From contig OY751490.1 in assembly GCA_963565915.1 (NCBI GenBank), positions 1,302,001 through 1,366,000 on the forward strand: a stretch of 64,000 nucleotides of DNA. The letters run 5' to 3'. Both the position numbers and the translations under genes were made by a program. This DNA is from Entoloma clypeatum (lineage: Eukaryota; Basidiomycota; Agaricomycetes; Agaricales; Entolomataceae). The notes beneath the pieces are model-generated. The model had not been told where the DNA came from and searched no databases. It saw only the letters and a list, made by a program, of their open reading frames with translations. Positions 1-11,728 of this stretch are shown piece by piece. Every line of letters begins with the position of its first letter. Positions within the stretch are counted from its first letter, which is position 1.

Positions 1-139
1 ACAAAGCGGATGCTGCCAATAATAGCGCAAAAGCTAAGATACTCAGAGCATGCGGCGCTAGGGCCGGGGCCCATAACCTAACAAAGTAACTGACATAGGC
101 AGCCCAAAGGGCGCTCAAGATGTAACGGTACGAAGGCAT
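1..139 (-). CDS. Predicted membrane protein, N-terminal part (left copy)
   Basis: An ATG at 139 on the minus strand opens a frame that runs off the window edge after 46 codons. The sequence is identical to the start of the frame at 5543, and the description given there applies. No family recognised. Confidence 0.4.
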   Translation of the reverse strand, partial: MPSYRYILSALWAAYVSYFVRLWAPALAPHALSILAFALLLAASAL

Positions 140-1239
140 GAAGGAAGCTCAACTAACCTGGTTAAGAGTAACTAGAGAAATTCTAGAAGCTGTACTAGCT
201 TGTTAGTTAACTCAAAGAACTGGGGTGTTCAAGAAGTTAGGATTCACCGTACTAAATACATGGGTATTTATACTAATCCAATATGCGCACGGACCATTGT
301 ACAAACAATACATAAACAAGTCATGCGTCCGTGGTTGTACCATAAACTCACATATATGGTAATAGTGACTTATAGTCACTTCCCATGACAAGCACATGGT
401 GCGACATATCTGGCAATATGTTCAACAGCAGCGGGCATTGATGGCTGTTGATGATGGTGAGTAGTGCTTGAGGGTTCAGTCCAGTTCAGGTCTTTTTGCA
501 GTTTATCCTTTTTAAAAAATAGCTCCAGAAATCCCAATAAAATCACTAAAATTACCAAAATATTTGGACAGATGGAGGTCATAAAAAGCCAGGGGGTCTT
601 CCATTAGATGAAATTTTTTCACCCAGCCATTGTTGAGATATTGCAACATGTCATAAATGTCAATGGCAGTCAAAATAAGTGGGGGTCATCTCTTGGATGA
701 TGAAATTCCATCCAGTGGTTGTTGAGATATTCGCAAAAGCAAAAAAACCGAACCTTTAAACACTAATGGTGAGGCAGCTGTGGGAAGCTGATTAGGCGAG
801 GAGGTGCTGTGGGTGGTGGGAGCTGGAGGGGCCCGAGCTGTCAGCTTCCAGAGGCTTGCTGACATGGCATTCCCAAATAGGCAGAGGGGACAGAGCGTGA
901 CGGAGTCTTTTTGCTGGTTTTAAGGCCTGATTTAACGCTGGTGTTGGGGTTTTACTATAGTCCAGCCTAATAATACTAGGGCAGGGGCACCAGGGCCCAG
1001 TATTATTAAGCTTGAAGTGTGGGTAAGTCAGGTGGTTTTGACACCCAAACAAGTCCGAAGGCATGATAATTTTTTCAGACACGTTTGACTGTCCTCGACT
1101 GTAGACGAAAAGAACTCTAATTAGAGGGGTATTGTGGCCCGTAGGTGGGGCATTCGTCTAATAAGAGAGGTATTGTGGGACGACAGGTGATTAAAACATC
1201 ATGCCGAATGACCGAAATACATCGTAACCAATGAGTCTG
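140..1239. other. Non-coding stretch 3' of the NTPase gene (left copy)
   Basis: About 1.1 kb without a defensible gene. It holds AT-rich sequence, two imperfect copies of a motif around 'ttgttgagatatt' (about 629-642 and 719-732), and a strong hairpin at 965-1011. Short open frames here have neither intron signals nor recognisable motifs. Confidence 0.6.
965..1011. repeat. Perfect-stem hairpin, 17-18 bp arms
   Basis: The left arm at 965-982 (gcctaataatactagggc) pairs with the right arm at 995-1011 (gcccagtattattaagc), with one or two mismatches and a 12-base GC-rich loop. It lies about 230 bp downstream of the NTPase stop codon. It could be a small transposon remnant or an RNA hairpin in the 3' UTR. 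The second copy is at 6369-6415. Confidence 0.7.
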
Positions 1240-4200
1240 CTACGGCAGCATATCCATATCCACATCCCCATCCTCGGTCTTTCCCTCCTCATCTGGAATC
1301 GCTTTGCCTGACCCATCTTCCATCGGAGCGTCTTTATCATATTCCAGCATCGAAGCAGTGTGGTGCGATTGATTTCCTAGCCGCTCAAATGGTCGCATAT
1401 ACTGTAAGATGTGATGTTGGTCTATGGGTACCGGTGCTGTGACATGGAGTAGCATCGAAAAGTCTCCGTTGATGTTCGCTTCGTCTAAAATGCCGTACAC
1501 GCGGCGAGAGGAGCCACGGGCAGAGACGAAGTACCGATTGTAGTGATCCACCGCCTGCCGCGATTTTTGGACTTCCTCCTTGAGTTTTTTGATAGAGGCC
1601 GCCTTTGGTTTTGGTTTTCGGCACTGACGGGCACGAAGTTTCTTGACATCTTTTTCGAATTTGTCGGTGAGTTTTGGGAATTCGTTGTCGGAAGGGGACT
1701 CGGGGACGATCGCTCGCACTCTCGAATTGGTATGCTGGTGGTTCGCCTCGGTCCCAAGGTCCATAAGAAGCGCCAGATAGGGCAAGGGTTCACGAGGATC
1801 GCGTGGGAGACCAATTGCGGCTATGGCGTCGCATTCTGCTTTCGTGGCTGCGTTGAATTTGAATTTGACCTGCCCGGCAATGGCAGAGAGACGTGAGGGG
1901 TCGAAGACGTCGTGAGTAGCAATAGAACCCATGTATATGGGGATGACGAAGTCGATGTCTTCTTGATTGAAACAGCATTGCAGCACTGCCCCACGAGCCC
2001 ATAAGTTTGCAAGTAACTGACTGAATTTGCCAAAATTAGTAGGCGTGCCATCAGCAAGCAGAGCATAGTCACGAGGAATCTGCCGGCATTGGGTCCTTCG
2101 TCACGATCCAATGAGTAAAATTCACGTAGGCGCTACGAAAGGCCTCGTCAAATTCGGCTTGATTGTCGCCCGCCCATGACTTGTGGCCAAAGAGTTTACC
2201 GAGGAATTCCAAAAGCGGAACGGGTTGCAAAAAATCCCGGGTGCGATCAGCTCCCAATGGTGCGGCAAAGTCACGGGCAAAAAGAATAAGAGTACGGGCG
2301 CAAAGTTCACCCAGCAGGCCTTTTTCGACCAATCCCGCGCTGCATAAATTCTTGCTCAAAGTTTCCAGAGAAGGCGCCAAGTTGTTCTTCGCCTCGGAAT
2401 ACAGGTGGTGAAGACTGGCTAGCACAAGCATTGGCTCAGATGGCGAGTAAGTGTACCACATTTCGCCATTACGTGAGCAGCCAGTCAGAAGTCGCATGTG
2501 ATGTGAGATACTGCGTTCTGTGAGTTTTACAGCCTCTGTTCCTGCAAGGACCGGTTCGAGACAGAGGCGCTGAGAGAGGACAGCAAAAACGTGATTCGTA
2601 TCAGATGGGTCGTATGTCTCCCCGCATATCAGCTTCCAGGCGGCGATTTTGACAATTCCCTTGACTTTGGGGTCAGGTAGGTACGATTTCCACCTGGTTT
2701 AAAGATGAGCAACTGTTGTTGATGATGAAAAGTCACATACAAAGGTCGGCCATATCGGCAGAGGCGCTCGACGGTCTGAAGATCGCCCATCTTGACAGCC
2801 ACCTTCTTTCTATCCTTATCGATCATATGATGGTCAAAACCAAGAGTGAAGTAGGGCAACGGCATGTGAGCCACTTCCTGCCTCAGTCGCAAAGAGACTC
2901 CTGATGTAGTGGGTGAGTCAGGCGCAAGTGGGAAAAACATAGGGACTGACGGTTGGCAGGAGGGGGAGCATAATAGGAAAGCCTCGTTTTCGTTCCCAAA
3001 AATGTATACCACATGTTTGTTGATGATTCTTGACTGCTCAAAAGACGGTAAAGGATATCGATACATAGGCCTAGGCAATCCGCTTCATCGACGTATGTCA
3101 GACATAAGTTTTGAGGTGGATTGAGAGTGGAAAGAAACGCCGTAAGGTCTTCGGTGGCCTGCTTGGCAATGGAATCATAAAGCTCTTGAGCGATCGTGCG
3201 CACATCAGGATTGGCCACATCCCCGCCGTCCTTCCTGTTTGTACTACTGCCAGGACCGTACTTCGTTGAGCTCATGAAGCCCGCCAGAGCCTTCGACTCT
3301 AACTGTCAAAAATGAGCACTTGGAGCCAAAGCACGGAACAATGACTTGCTGATTTTGCTTTTTCAACCACATCTAGAAAAAACTGCTTCCGGTATTCACG
3401 ATTCCCCGACGACTCCATACAGTTATGCCAGCGTAAACGTAACTTCGATGAGTCAGAACATGCCCAGGCCTTCAGCACTTCAAGCATCTTCTTGTGAGCA
3501 GCAGCGACGAAGCAGACGACGGCGATATGCGCTGTGATGCTCAAGTCATTATCCCTCCTCAAAGCTTCAAGGTATTCGACGACGGGGCCATCTGAAGGTG
3601 GATAACCTGGATCATCCGGACCCCGAAGGCAGACTGGAAGGGTGAATATTTTTTTTCCAACCTAAAGAGAAACGTATGAAGTCGTGCATGATAAGACGGA
3701 AACCTAACACACCTCTGAAAGCATGCGGGATTTCCCTGTTCCGGAGCTTTGAACAACAGCGACTGCTTTGGCATAGAACACTTTCTTGTTTTCGACCTCC
3801 TTGAGTTGAGTAAGATGGTCAATGAAAGCATCGGCCGCATCGCCGATAAAGGGTTGTTCATATGCCCCCGCGAGCCCTGTCCGCAAAAGTTTGTTAGATG
3901 TCAATGGCGTACACCAGGGAAGTCGTACTTTGACGAGTTGCGTCGCTAACACAGGTACAATGTGTAAATGTATGGACTAAAAGTTATGTAAGACAAGGAA
4001 GCATGCCTGATTTCTCGAAACCAATCCATCTGGCGAACATCGGGGAGTTTCACTGGGAGGAATCAATTGCGCCAGAAGATGGTCAACGATCAAGCACGTA
4101 CGATTGGCAGCTCGAGAAGCCCAATCTCGATTTTCGATAATTCTCATGAATCCGTCACGCCATTCTTTGAACTCTTCATCGTTCATCTTCTCCAGAAACT

Positions 4201-4474
4201 GGTCCACAGACTCGGGAGTCCGCAGAGGCATCCATTTGTGTGTATGCGCCGTCTTTGATAATTGGTGGAGAATCGCGTTGTCAACGCTGAGGAGGAGATA
4301 AGCATATTTGGATTTCTGTTCTTCCGCTCCGGCACGCTGAGCATTCATTGCAATAAGATCCCAAAGATATTCTGTCGCTGCGCGGTTCATCGCGTCGATC
4401 AGGTTTTTTAGGACATCCTGTGGCAGGTTGAGCGGTTGGGCTCCTTCGTGGGGGGCGGGATTCATTGGATTCAT
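1240..4474 (-). CDS. P-loop NTPase with C-terminal nuclease-like domain, Crinkler/RHS type (left copy)
   Basis: Spliced gene starting at ATG 4474 (MNPMNP). Exons read about 4474-4039, 3945-3713, 3661-~3346, ~3298-2951, 2900-2741 and 2693-1240. Introns of 47-93 bp have GT..AG ends; those at 3712-3662, 2950-2901 and 2740-2694 restore the frame cleanly. In order the protein shows a helical N-terminus, a Walker A motif (SSGTGKSRML), a conserved strand after the third exon junction (FTLPVCLRGPDD), Walker B (LTYVDEAD), a sensor-like FLGTK, a YGRPLW motif created by splicing at 2740-2694, and a SPSEPML helix region. The C-terminal part has a GAVLQCCFNQEDIDFVIP..QVKFKFN pattern resembling a PD-(D/E)xK nuclease core (D then QxK). 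This layout is known from fungal relatives of Crinkler and retrotransposon-hotspot proteins. One frame change near 2100 is not explained by a normal-length intron, so this may be a slightly broken gene. The nuclease assignment is inference. Confidence 0.7.
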
Positions 4475-4529
4475 TGTGCGATGTTCGGTTCAATGTGGAG
4501 TCGCGACCTGACTTTCCCACAACACAGCA

Positions 4530-5099
4530 CAGGATTCAAAATTTAGCCTTTGCAAATGAGATTGATAAAGGGTTTGCGAAGTAATAATTTGTAGAGAGGA
4601 CTTTGGAGGCGAAGAATGAAAATGTTTGACAGATGTGAACCACATGGCAAAACATCGACTTTGTCGAGGCATTTCTCATCAACTGTGATACTTGAGGAAC
4701 AAAAAAATTCGACAATGCAAATATTGATCATTCTCACCAGAGAAAGTTGATGGAGAATGAAGTCCTGAAAAAAATCCTTTTGTGTCTAGCTTTGCTGTTT
4801 TGAAATTTTTACTTCTTTGTAAAAGTTGGGTTTTCTTGAGTGGCTTCATCAGGCTTGCTATTTTCACAGACAAGGAATATTTTTGGCAAAAAGAATAAGC
4901 ATTGCAATAGTTTAATTTGGCATCGGAAAAGTGCATCCAAAAGGAGAACTTTTGCGATCACTTTCGTGCCTGCGAAAGGGTCATTTCTCATCAACTTTCG
5001 CAGACTCATCGTTTCTCATAAACTTTCGCAGACACGACCCCTTTCGCAGGCATGAAAGTGATCGCAAAAGTTCTCCTTTTGGGATGCACTTTTCCGATG
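4530..5099. repeat. Left arm and centre of the same palindrome, cut by gap
   Basis: Equivalent to 9934-10505. The sequence passes the centre by about 85 bases (pairing back to about 4920) and then enters the run of N, so the outer part of the right arm is absent. Confidence 0.9.
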
Positions 5100-5299
5100 N
5101 NNNNNNNNNNNNNNNNNNNNNNNNNNNNNNNNNNNNNNNNNNNNNNNNNNNNNNNNNNNNNNNNNNNNNNNNNNNNNNNNNNNNNNNNNNNNNNNNNNNN
5201 NNNNNNNNNNNNNNNNNNNNNNNNNNNNNNNNNNNNNNNNNNNNNNNNNNNNNNNNNNNNNNNNNNNNNNNNNNNNNNNNNNNNNNNNNNNNNNNNNNN
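5100..5299. other. Assembly gap (200 N)
   Basis: Exactly 200 N, a conventional placeholder length, so the true distance is unknown. It starts just past the palindrome centre of the left copy and ends inside the coding region of the membrane protein of the right copy. Confidence 0.99.
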
Positions 5300-5543
5300 A
5301 CTGAAAGGTACATTCAATACCTCGAACACTGCGAGGTTCACCGTTGAGGGAACCATCGAGCTCGATGTATTCAATACTGAGGAAACCAGTCTCCAGGCTA
5401 GTATACAAAGCGGATGCTGCCAATAATAGCGCAAAAGCTAAGATACTCAGAGCATGCGGCGCTAGGGCCGGGGCCCATAACCTAACAAAGTAACTGACAT
5501 AGGCAGCCCAAAGGGCGCTCAAGATGTAACGGTACGAAGGCAT
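5300..5543 (-). CDS. Predicted membrane protein, N-terminal part (right copy, cut by gap)
   Basis: The frame starts at ATG 5543 (MPSYRYIL) and runs 81 codons into the gap. It has two hydrophobic stretches, roughly residues 6-25 and 32-47 (the second reads LSILAFALLLAASALY), separated by a short loop, then a more polar part with a repeated acidic pattern (SIEYIELDGS). This would fit a small two-pass membrane protein or one with an N-terminal anchor. It is the first coding sequence upstream of the NTPase gene's 3' side and lies on the same strand. The C-terminus is missing, so no function can be given. Confidence 0.45.
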
Positions 5544-6643
5544 GAAGGAAGCTCAACTAACCTGGTTAAGAGTAACTAGAGAAATTCTAGAAGCTGTACT
5601 AGCTTGTTAGTTAACTCAAAGAACTGGGGTGTTCAAGAAGTTAGGATTCACCGTACTAAATACATGGGTATTTATACTAATCCAATATGCGCACGGACCA
5701 TTGTACAAACAATACATAAACAAGTCATGCGTCCGTGGTTGTACCATAAACTCACATATATGGTAATAGTGACTTATAGTCACTTCCCATGACAAGCACA
5801 TGGTGCGACATATCTGGCAATATGTTCAACAGCAGCGGGCATTGATGGCTGTTGATGATGGTGAGTAGTGCTTGAGGGTTCAGTCCAGTTCAGGTCTTTT
5901 TGCAGTTTATCCTTTTTAAAAAATAGCTCCAGAAATCCCAATAAAATCACTAAAATTACCAAAATATTTGGACAGATGGAGGTCATAAAAAGCCAGGGGG
6001 TCTTCCATTAGATGAAATTTTTTCACCCAGCCATTGTTGAGATATTGCAACATGTCATAAATGTCAATGGCAGTCAAAATAAGTGGGGGTCATCTCTTGG
6101 ATGATGAAATTCCATCCAGTGGTTGTTGAGATATTCGCAAAAGCAAAAAAACCGAACCTTTAAACACTAATGGTGAGGCAGCTGTGGGAAGCTGATTAGG
6201 CGAGGAGGTGCTGTGGGTGGTGGGAGCTGGAGGGGCCCGAGCTGTCAGCTTCCAGAGGCTTGCTGACATGGCATTCCCAAATAGGCAGAGGGGACAGAGC
6301 GTGACGGAGTCTTTTTGCTGGTTTTAAGGCCTGATTTAACGCTGGTGTTGGGGTTTTACTATAGTCCAGCCTAATAATACTAGGGCAGGGGCACCAGGGC
6401 CCAGTATTATTAAGCTTGAAGTGTGGGTAAGTCAGGTGGTTTTGACACCCAAACAAGTCCGAAGGCATGATAATTTTTTCAGACACGTTTGACTGTCCTC
6501 GACTGTAGACGAAAAGAACTCTAATTAGAGGGGTATTGTGGCCCGTAGGTGGGGCATTCGTCTAATAAGAGAGGTATTGTGGGACGACAGGTGATTAAAA
6601 CATCATGCCGAATGACCGAAATACATCGTAACCAATGAGTCTG
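5544..6643. other. Non-coding stretch 3' of the NTPase gene (right copy)
   Basis: Identical to 140-1239, including the hairpin, here at 6369-6415. No gene supported. Confidence 0.6.
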
Positions 6644-9600
6644 CTACGGCAGCATATCCATATCCACATCCCCATCCTCGGTCTTTCCCTCCTCATCTGG
6701 AATCGCTTTGCCTGACCCATCTTCCATCGGAGCGTCTTTATCATATTCCAGCATCGAAGCAGTGTGGTGCGATTGATTTCCTAGCCGCTCAAATGGTCGC
6801 ATATACTGTAAGATGTGATGTTGGTCTATGGGTACCGGTGCTGTGACATGGAGTAGCATCGAAAAGTCTCCGTTGATGTTCGCTTCGTCTAAAATGCCGT
6901 ACACGCGGCGAGAGGAGCCACGGGCAGAGACGAAGTACCGATTGTAGTGATCCACCGCCTGCCGCGATTTTTGGACTTCCTCCTTGAGTTTTTTGATAGA
7001 GGCCGCCTTTGGTTTTGGTTTTCGGCACTGACGGGCACGAAGTTTCTTGACATCTTTTTCGAATTTGTCGGTGAGTTTTGGGAATTCGTTGTCGGAAGGG
7101 GACTCGGGGACGATCGCTCGCACTCTCGAATTGGTATGCTGGTGGTTCGCCTCGGTCCCAAGGTCCATAAGAAGCGCCAGATAGGGCAAGGGTTCACGAG
7201 GATCGCGTGGGAGACCAATTGCGGCTATGGCGTCGCATTCTGCTTTCGTGGCTGCGTTGAATTTGAATTTGACCTGCCCGGCAATGGCAGAGAGACGTGA
7301 GGGGTCGAAGACGTCGTGAGTAGCAATAGAACCCATGTATATGGGGATGACGAAGTCGATGTCTTCTTGATTGAAACAGCATTGCAGCACTGCCCCACGA
7401 GCCCATAAGTTTGCAAGTAACTGACTGAATTTGCCAAAATTAGTAGGCGTGCCATCAGCAAGCAGAGCATAGTCACGAGGAATCTGCCGGCATTGGGTCC
7501 TTCGTCACGATCCAATGAGTAAAATTCACGTAGGCGCTACGAAAGGCCTCGTCAAATTCGGCTTGATTGTCGCCCGCCCATGACTTGTGGCCAAAGAGTT
7601 TACCGAGGAATTCCAAAAGCGGAACGGGTTGCAAAAAATCCCGGGTGCGATCAGCTCCCAATGGTGCGGCAAAGTCACGGGCAAAAAGAATAAGAGTACG
7701 GGCGCAAAGTTCACCCAGCAGGCCTTTTTCGACCAATCCCGCGCTGCATAAATTCTTGCTCAAAGTTTCCAGAGAAGGCGCCAAGTTGTTCTTCGCCTCG
7801 GAATACAGGTGGTGAAGACTGGCTAGCACAAGCATTGGCTCAGATGGCGAGTAAGTGTACCACATTTCGCCATTACGTGAGCAGCCAGTCAGAAGTCGCA
7901 TGTGATGTGAGATACTGCGTTCTGTGAGTTTTACAGCCTCTGTTCCTGCAAGGACCGGTTCGAGACAGAGGCGCTGAGAGAGGACAGCAAAAACGTGATT
8001 CGTATCAGATGGGTCGTATGTCTCCCCGCATATCAGCTTCCAGGCGGCGATTTTGACAATTCCCTTGACTTTGGGGTCAGGTAGGTACGATTTCCACCTG
8101 GTTTAAAGATGAGCAACTGTTGTTGATGATGAAAAGTCACATACAAAGGTCGGCCATATCGGCAGAGGCGCTCGACGGTCTGAAGATCGCCCATCTTGAC
8201 AGCCACCTTCTTTCTATCCTTATCGATCATATGATGGTCAAAACCAAGAGTGAAGTAGGGCAACGGCATGTGAGCCACTTCCTGCCTCAGTCGCAAAGAG
8301 ACTCCTGATGTAGTGGGTGAGTCAGGCGCAAGTGGGAAAAACATAGGGACTGACGGTTGGCAGGAGGGGGAGCATAATAGGAAAGCCTCGTTTTCGTTCC
8401 CAAAAATGTATACCACATGTTTGTTGATGATTCTTGACTGCTCAAAAGACGGTAAAGGATATCGATACATAGGCCTAGGCAATCCGCTTCATCGACGTAT
8501 GTCAGACATAAGTTTTGAGGTGGATTGAGAGTGGAAAGAAACGCCGTAAGGTCTTCGGTGGCCTGCTTGGCAATGGAATCATAAAGCTCTTGAGCGATCG
8601 TGCGCACATCAGGATTGGCCACATCCCCGCCGTCCTTCCTGTTTGTACTACTGCCAGGACCGTACTTCGTTGAGCTCATGAAGCCCGCCAGAGCCTTCGA
8701 CTCTAACTGTCAAAAATGAGCACTTGGAGCCAAAGCACGGAACAATGACTTGCTGATTTTGCTTTTTCAACCACATCTAGAAAAAACTGCTTCCGGTATT
8801 CACGATTCCCCGACGACTCCATACAGTTATGCCAGCGTAAACGTAACTTCGATGAGTCAGAACATGCCCAGGCCTTCAGCACTTCAAGCATCTTCTTGTG
8901 AGCAGCAGCGACGAAGCAGACGACGGCGATATGCGCTGTGATGCTCAAGTCATTATCCCTCCTCAAAGCTTCAAGGTATTCGACGACGGGGCCATCTGAA
9001 GGTGGATAACCTGGATCATCCGGACCCCGAAGGCAGACTGGAAGGGTGAATATTTTTTTTCCAACCTAAAGAGAAACGTATGAAGTCGTGCATGATAAGA
9101 CGGAAACCTAACACACCTCTGAAAGCATGCGGGATTTCCCTGTTCCGGAGCTTTGAACAACAGCGACTGCTTTGGCATAGAACACTTTCTTGTTTTCGAC
9201 CTCCTTGAGTTGAGTAAGATGGTCAATGAAAGCATCGGCCGCATCGCCGATAAAGGGTTGTTCATATGCCCCCGCGAGCCCTGTCCGCAAAAGTTTGTTA
9301 GATGTCAATGGCGTACACCAGGGAAGTCGTACTTTGACGAGTTGCGTCGCTAACACAGGTACAATGTGTAAATGTATGGACTAAAAGTTATGTAAGACAA
9401 GGAAGCATGCCTGATTTCTCGAAACCAATCCATCTGGCGAACATCGGGGAGTTTCACTGGGAGGAATCAATTGCGCCAGAAGATGGTCAACGATCAAGCA
9501 CGTACGATTGGCAGCTCGAGAAGCCCAATCTCGATTTTCGATAATTCTCATGAATCCGTCACGCCATTCTTTGAACTCTTCATCGTTCATCTTCTCCAGA

Positions 9601-9878
9601 AACTGGTCCACAGACTCGGGAGTCCGCAGAGGCATCCATTTGTGTGTATGCGCCGTCTTTGATAATTGGTGGAGAATCGCGTTGTCAACGCTGAGGAGGA
9701 GATAAGCATATTTGGATTTCTGTTCTTCCGCTCCGGCACGCTGAGCATTCATTGCAATAAGATCCCAAAGATATTCTGTCGCTGCGCGGTTCATCGCGTC
9801 GATCAGGTTTTTTAGGACATCCTGTGGCAGGTTGAGCGGTTGGGCTCCTTCGTGGGGGGCGGGATTCATTGGATTCAT
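6644..9878 (-). CDS. P-loop NTPase with C-terminal nuclease-like domain, Crinkler/RHS type (right copy)
   Basis: Same gene as 1240-4474, shifted by 5404, with identical exons, introns and the same unresolved frame change near 7504. The predicted product is about 980 residues, with Walker A in exon 2 (about 9150), Walker B in exon 4 (about 8530), and the QVKFK motif about 7265. The acidic tail (EDGDVDMDMLP) ends at 6644. The start codon lies only about 56 bp from the left end of the long palindrome, so the promoter must lie inside it or be very short. In the Crinkler/RHS group the NTPase and nuclease parts are thought to act together on nucleic acid; whether this copy is active is unknown. Confidence 0.7.
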
Positions 9879-9933
9879 TGTGCGATGTTCGGTTCAATGT
9901 GGAGTCGCGACCTGACTTTCCCACAACACAGCA

Positions 9934-10897
9934 CAGGATTCAAAATTTAGCCTTTGCAAATGAGATTGATAAAGGGTTTGCGAAGTAATAATTTGTAGAG
10001 AGGACTTTGGAGGCGAAGAATGAAAATGTTTGACAGATGTGAACCACATGGCAAAACATCGACTTTGTCGAGGCATTTCTCATCAACTGTGATACTTGAG
10101 GAACAAAAAAATTCGACAATGCAAATATTGATCATTCTCACCAGAGAAAGTTGATGGAGAATGAAGTCCTGAAAAAAATCCTTTTGTGTCTAGCTTTGCT
10201 GTTTTGAAATTTTTACTTCTTTGTAAAAGTTGGGTTTTCTTGAGTGGCTTCATCAGGCTTGCTATTTTCACAGACAAGGAATATTTTTGGCAAAAAGAAT
10301 AAGCATTGCAATAGTTTAATTTTGGCATCGGAAAAGTGCATCCCAAAAGGAGAACTTTTGCGATCACTTTCGTGCCTGCGAAAGGGTCATTTCTCATCAA
10401 CTTTCGCAGACTCATCGTTTCTCATAAACTTTCGCAGACACGACCCCTTTCGCAGGCATGAAAGTGATCGCAAAAGTTCTCCTTTTGGGATGCACTTTTC
10501 CGATGCCAAAATTAAACTATTGCAATGCTTATTCTTTTTGCCAAAAATATTCCTTGTCTGTGAATATAGCAAGCCTGATGAAGCCACTCAAGAAAACCCA
10601 ACTTTTACAAAGAAGTAAAAATTTCAAAACAGCAAAGCTAGACACAAAAGGATTTTTTTCAGGACTTCATTCTCCATCAACTTTCTCTGGTGAGAATGAT
10701 CAATATTTGCATTGTCGAATTTTTTTGTTCCTCAAGTATCACAGTTGATGAGAAATGCCTCGACAAAGTCGATGTTTTGCCATGTGGTTCACATCTGTCA
10801 AACATTTTCATTCTTCGCCCCCAAAGTCCCCTCTACAAATTATTACTTCGCAAACCCTTTATCAATCTCATTTGCAAAGGCTCAATTTTGAATCCTG
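9934..10897. repeat. Long palindrome, ~454-bp arms with ~56-bp spacer
   Basis: The left arm 9934-10387 is the reverse complement of 10444-10897, centred at 10415.5, with only a few mismatches (for example g/c at 10019/10812). The spacer itself holds short complementary pieces (ctttcgcaga repeats). The arms contain no gene. The left arm starts just upstream of the NTPase start codon. Such a structure can form a hairpin or cruciform and is hard to clone or assemble. It could be a foldback element or an inverted duplication. Confidence 0.95.
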
Positions 10898-11400
10898 TCC
10901 TGTGCAACTACTCAGCAGATTTTTCGAAACACGTGATCTCGGAAAACCCTGATAACCCATCCAAGGCTCTTGTCAATAGCACCAATGATAGCCATCTCGC
11001 CACTTCGCAACCGTTGACTTTGAATACAGACTTGGTTATCACACATGTCTGTACAGAGGATCTATTTTTATAACATACCAATCTAGTTATTTACGAGTAA
11101 TTTACTGGTAATTTACCATGGTCACTTGGGACCTGATTTTGGTAGATAAATTAACTAGGCACATGCAGATAAGGGCCCAAAAAACAAAATTTTTTGTTGC
11201 TAGCACGTTGCGTGAACACAACAAGGCTGCAGGCAAGCGATCTACTACGAAGATGGAAAGCATCCCAGAAGATATTGCATATATTCTTCTCCCCTCCCCA
11301 AGGCTCAACATCTTGGATGGCCTCCAAAGTCACATCCTCGCAGAAGAAACATCTGGGAGATGTTAAGACTCTGTCACTAACACAGAACAGTGTAGATAAT
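10898..11400. other. Intergenic sequence between palindrome and copia-1 LTR
   Basis: About 500 bp with no recognisable gene. Two short open frames on opposite strands (11118-11366 and 11151-11414) overlap each other, have no supporting motif, and are treated as chance. Confidence 0.5.
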
Positions 11401-11702
11401 TGTTGGAACAGCATATGATCACATCAACACTGGAGGTGATCACAGTGGATGTGTTGTCTTGCAGTCCTAGTATACTCTATGCTATGCGCTATGAACGTGT
11501 ATCTACAATAGAGGGGGAACCTTACTACTAACCTTGTGAGGTGTTTGCAAGATGGGGGTTACTCGGTAAGAGTGTTATATTGCACAGAGAATAAGGACAG
11601 TCTTATATACTAGTCTACTTATTTGTATATTATTTGTACATCATGGGATTGAGCACATGACGCTATAGATGAAATATCTATAGGAGTGGAATTCGTTCAA
11701 CA
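11401..11702 (-). repeat. 3' LTR of copia-1
   Basis: Begins TGTTGGAACAG and ends TTCAACA (302 bp). On its inner side is a polypurine tract on the coding strand (tcgagggggag, about 11703-11713), as expected next to a 3' LTR. No partner LTR was found. Confidence 0.8.
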
Positions 11703-11728
11703 CTCCCCCTCGATGTGTATACATCGGA

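Larger units (their letters stand above)
1..5099. repeat. Left copy of a >5 kb direct duplication
   Basis: Bases 1-5099 recur at 5405-10505 with an offset of 5404. Everywhere I compared them they are identical, except for two single-base indels just before the gap (one T and one C missing in the left copy around 4915-4940). The left copy stops at the run of N inside the palindrome, while the right copy runs through it. The repeat probably extends left of the window. It may be a true tandem duplication, but near-perfect identity plus a break exactly at a palindrome suggests two assembled versions of one locus. Confidence 0.95.
5405..10505. repeat. Right copy of the direct duplication
   Basis: Same content and order as 1-5099: membrane-protein start, non-coding stretch, NTPase gene, left arm of the palindrome. 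This copy is complete and continues beyond the palindrome into unique sequence at 10898. Confidence 0.95.

Noticed and set aside
11118..11414. Small ORFs left of the copia-1 LTR
   Set aside because: Two overlapping frames on opposite strands without recognisable features.
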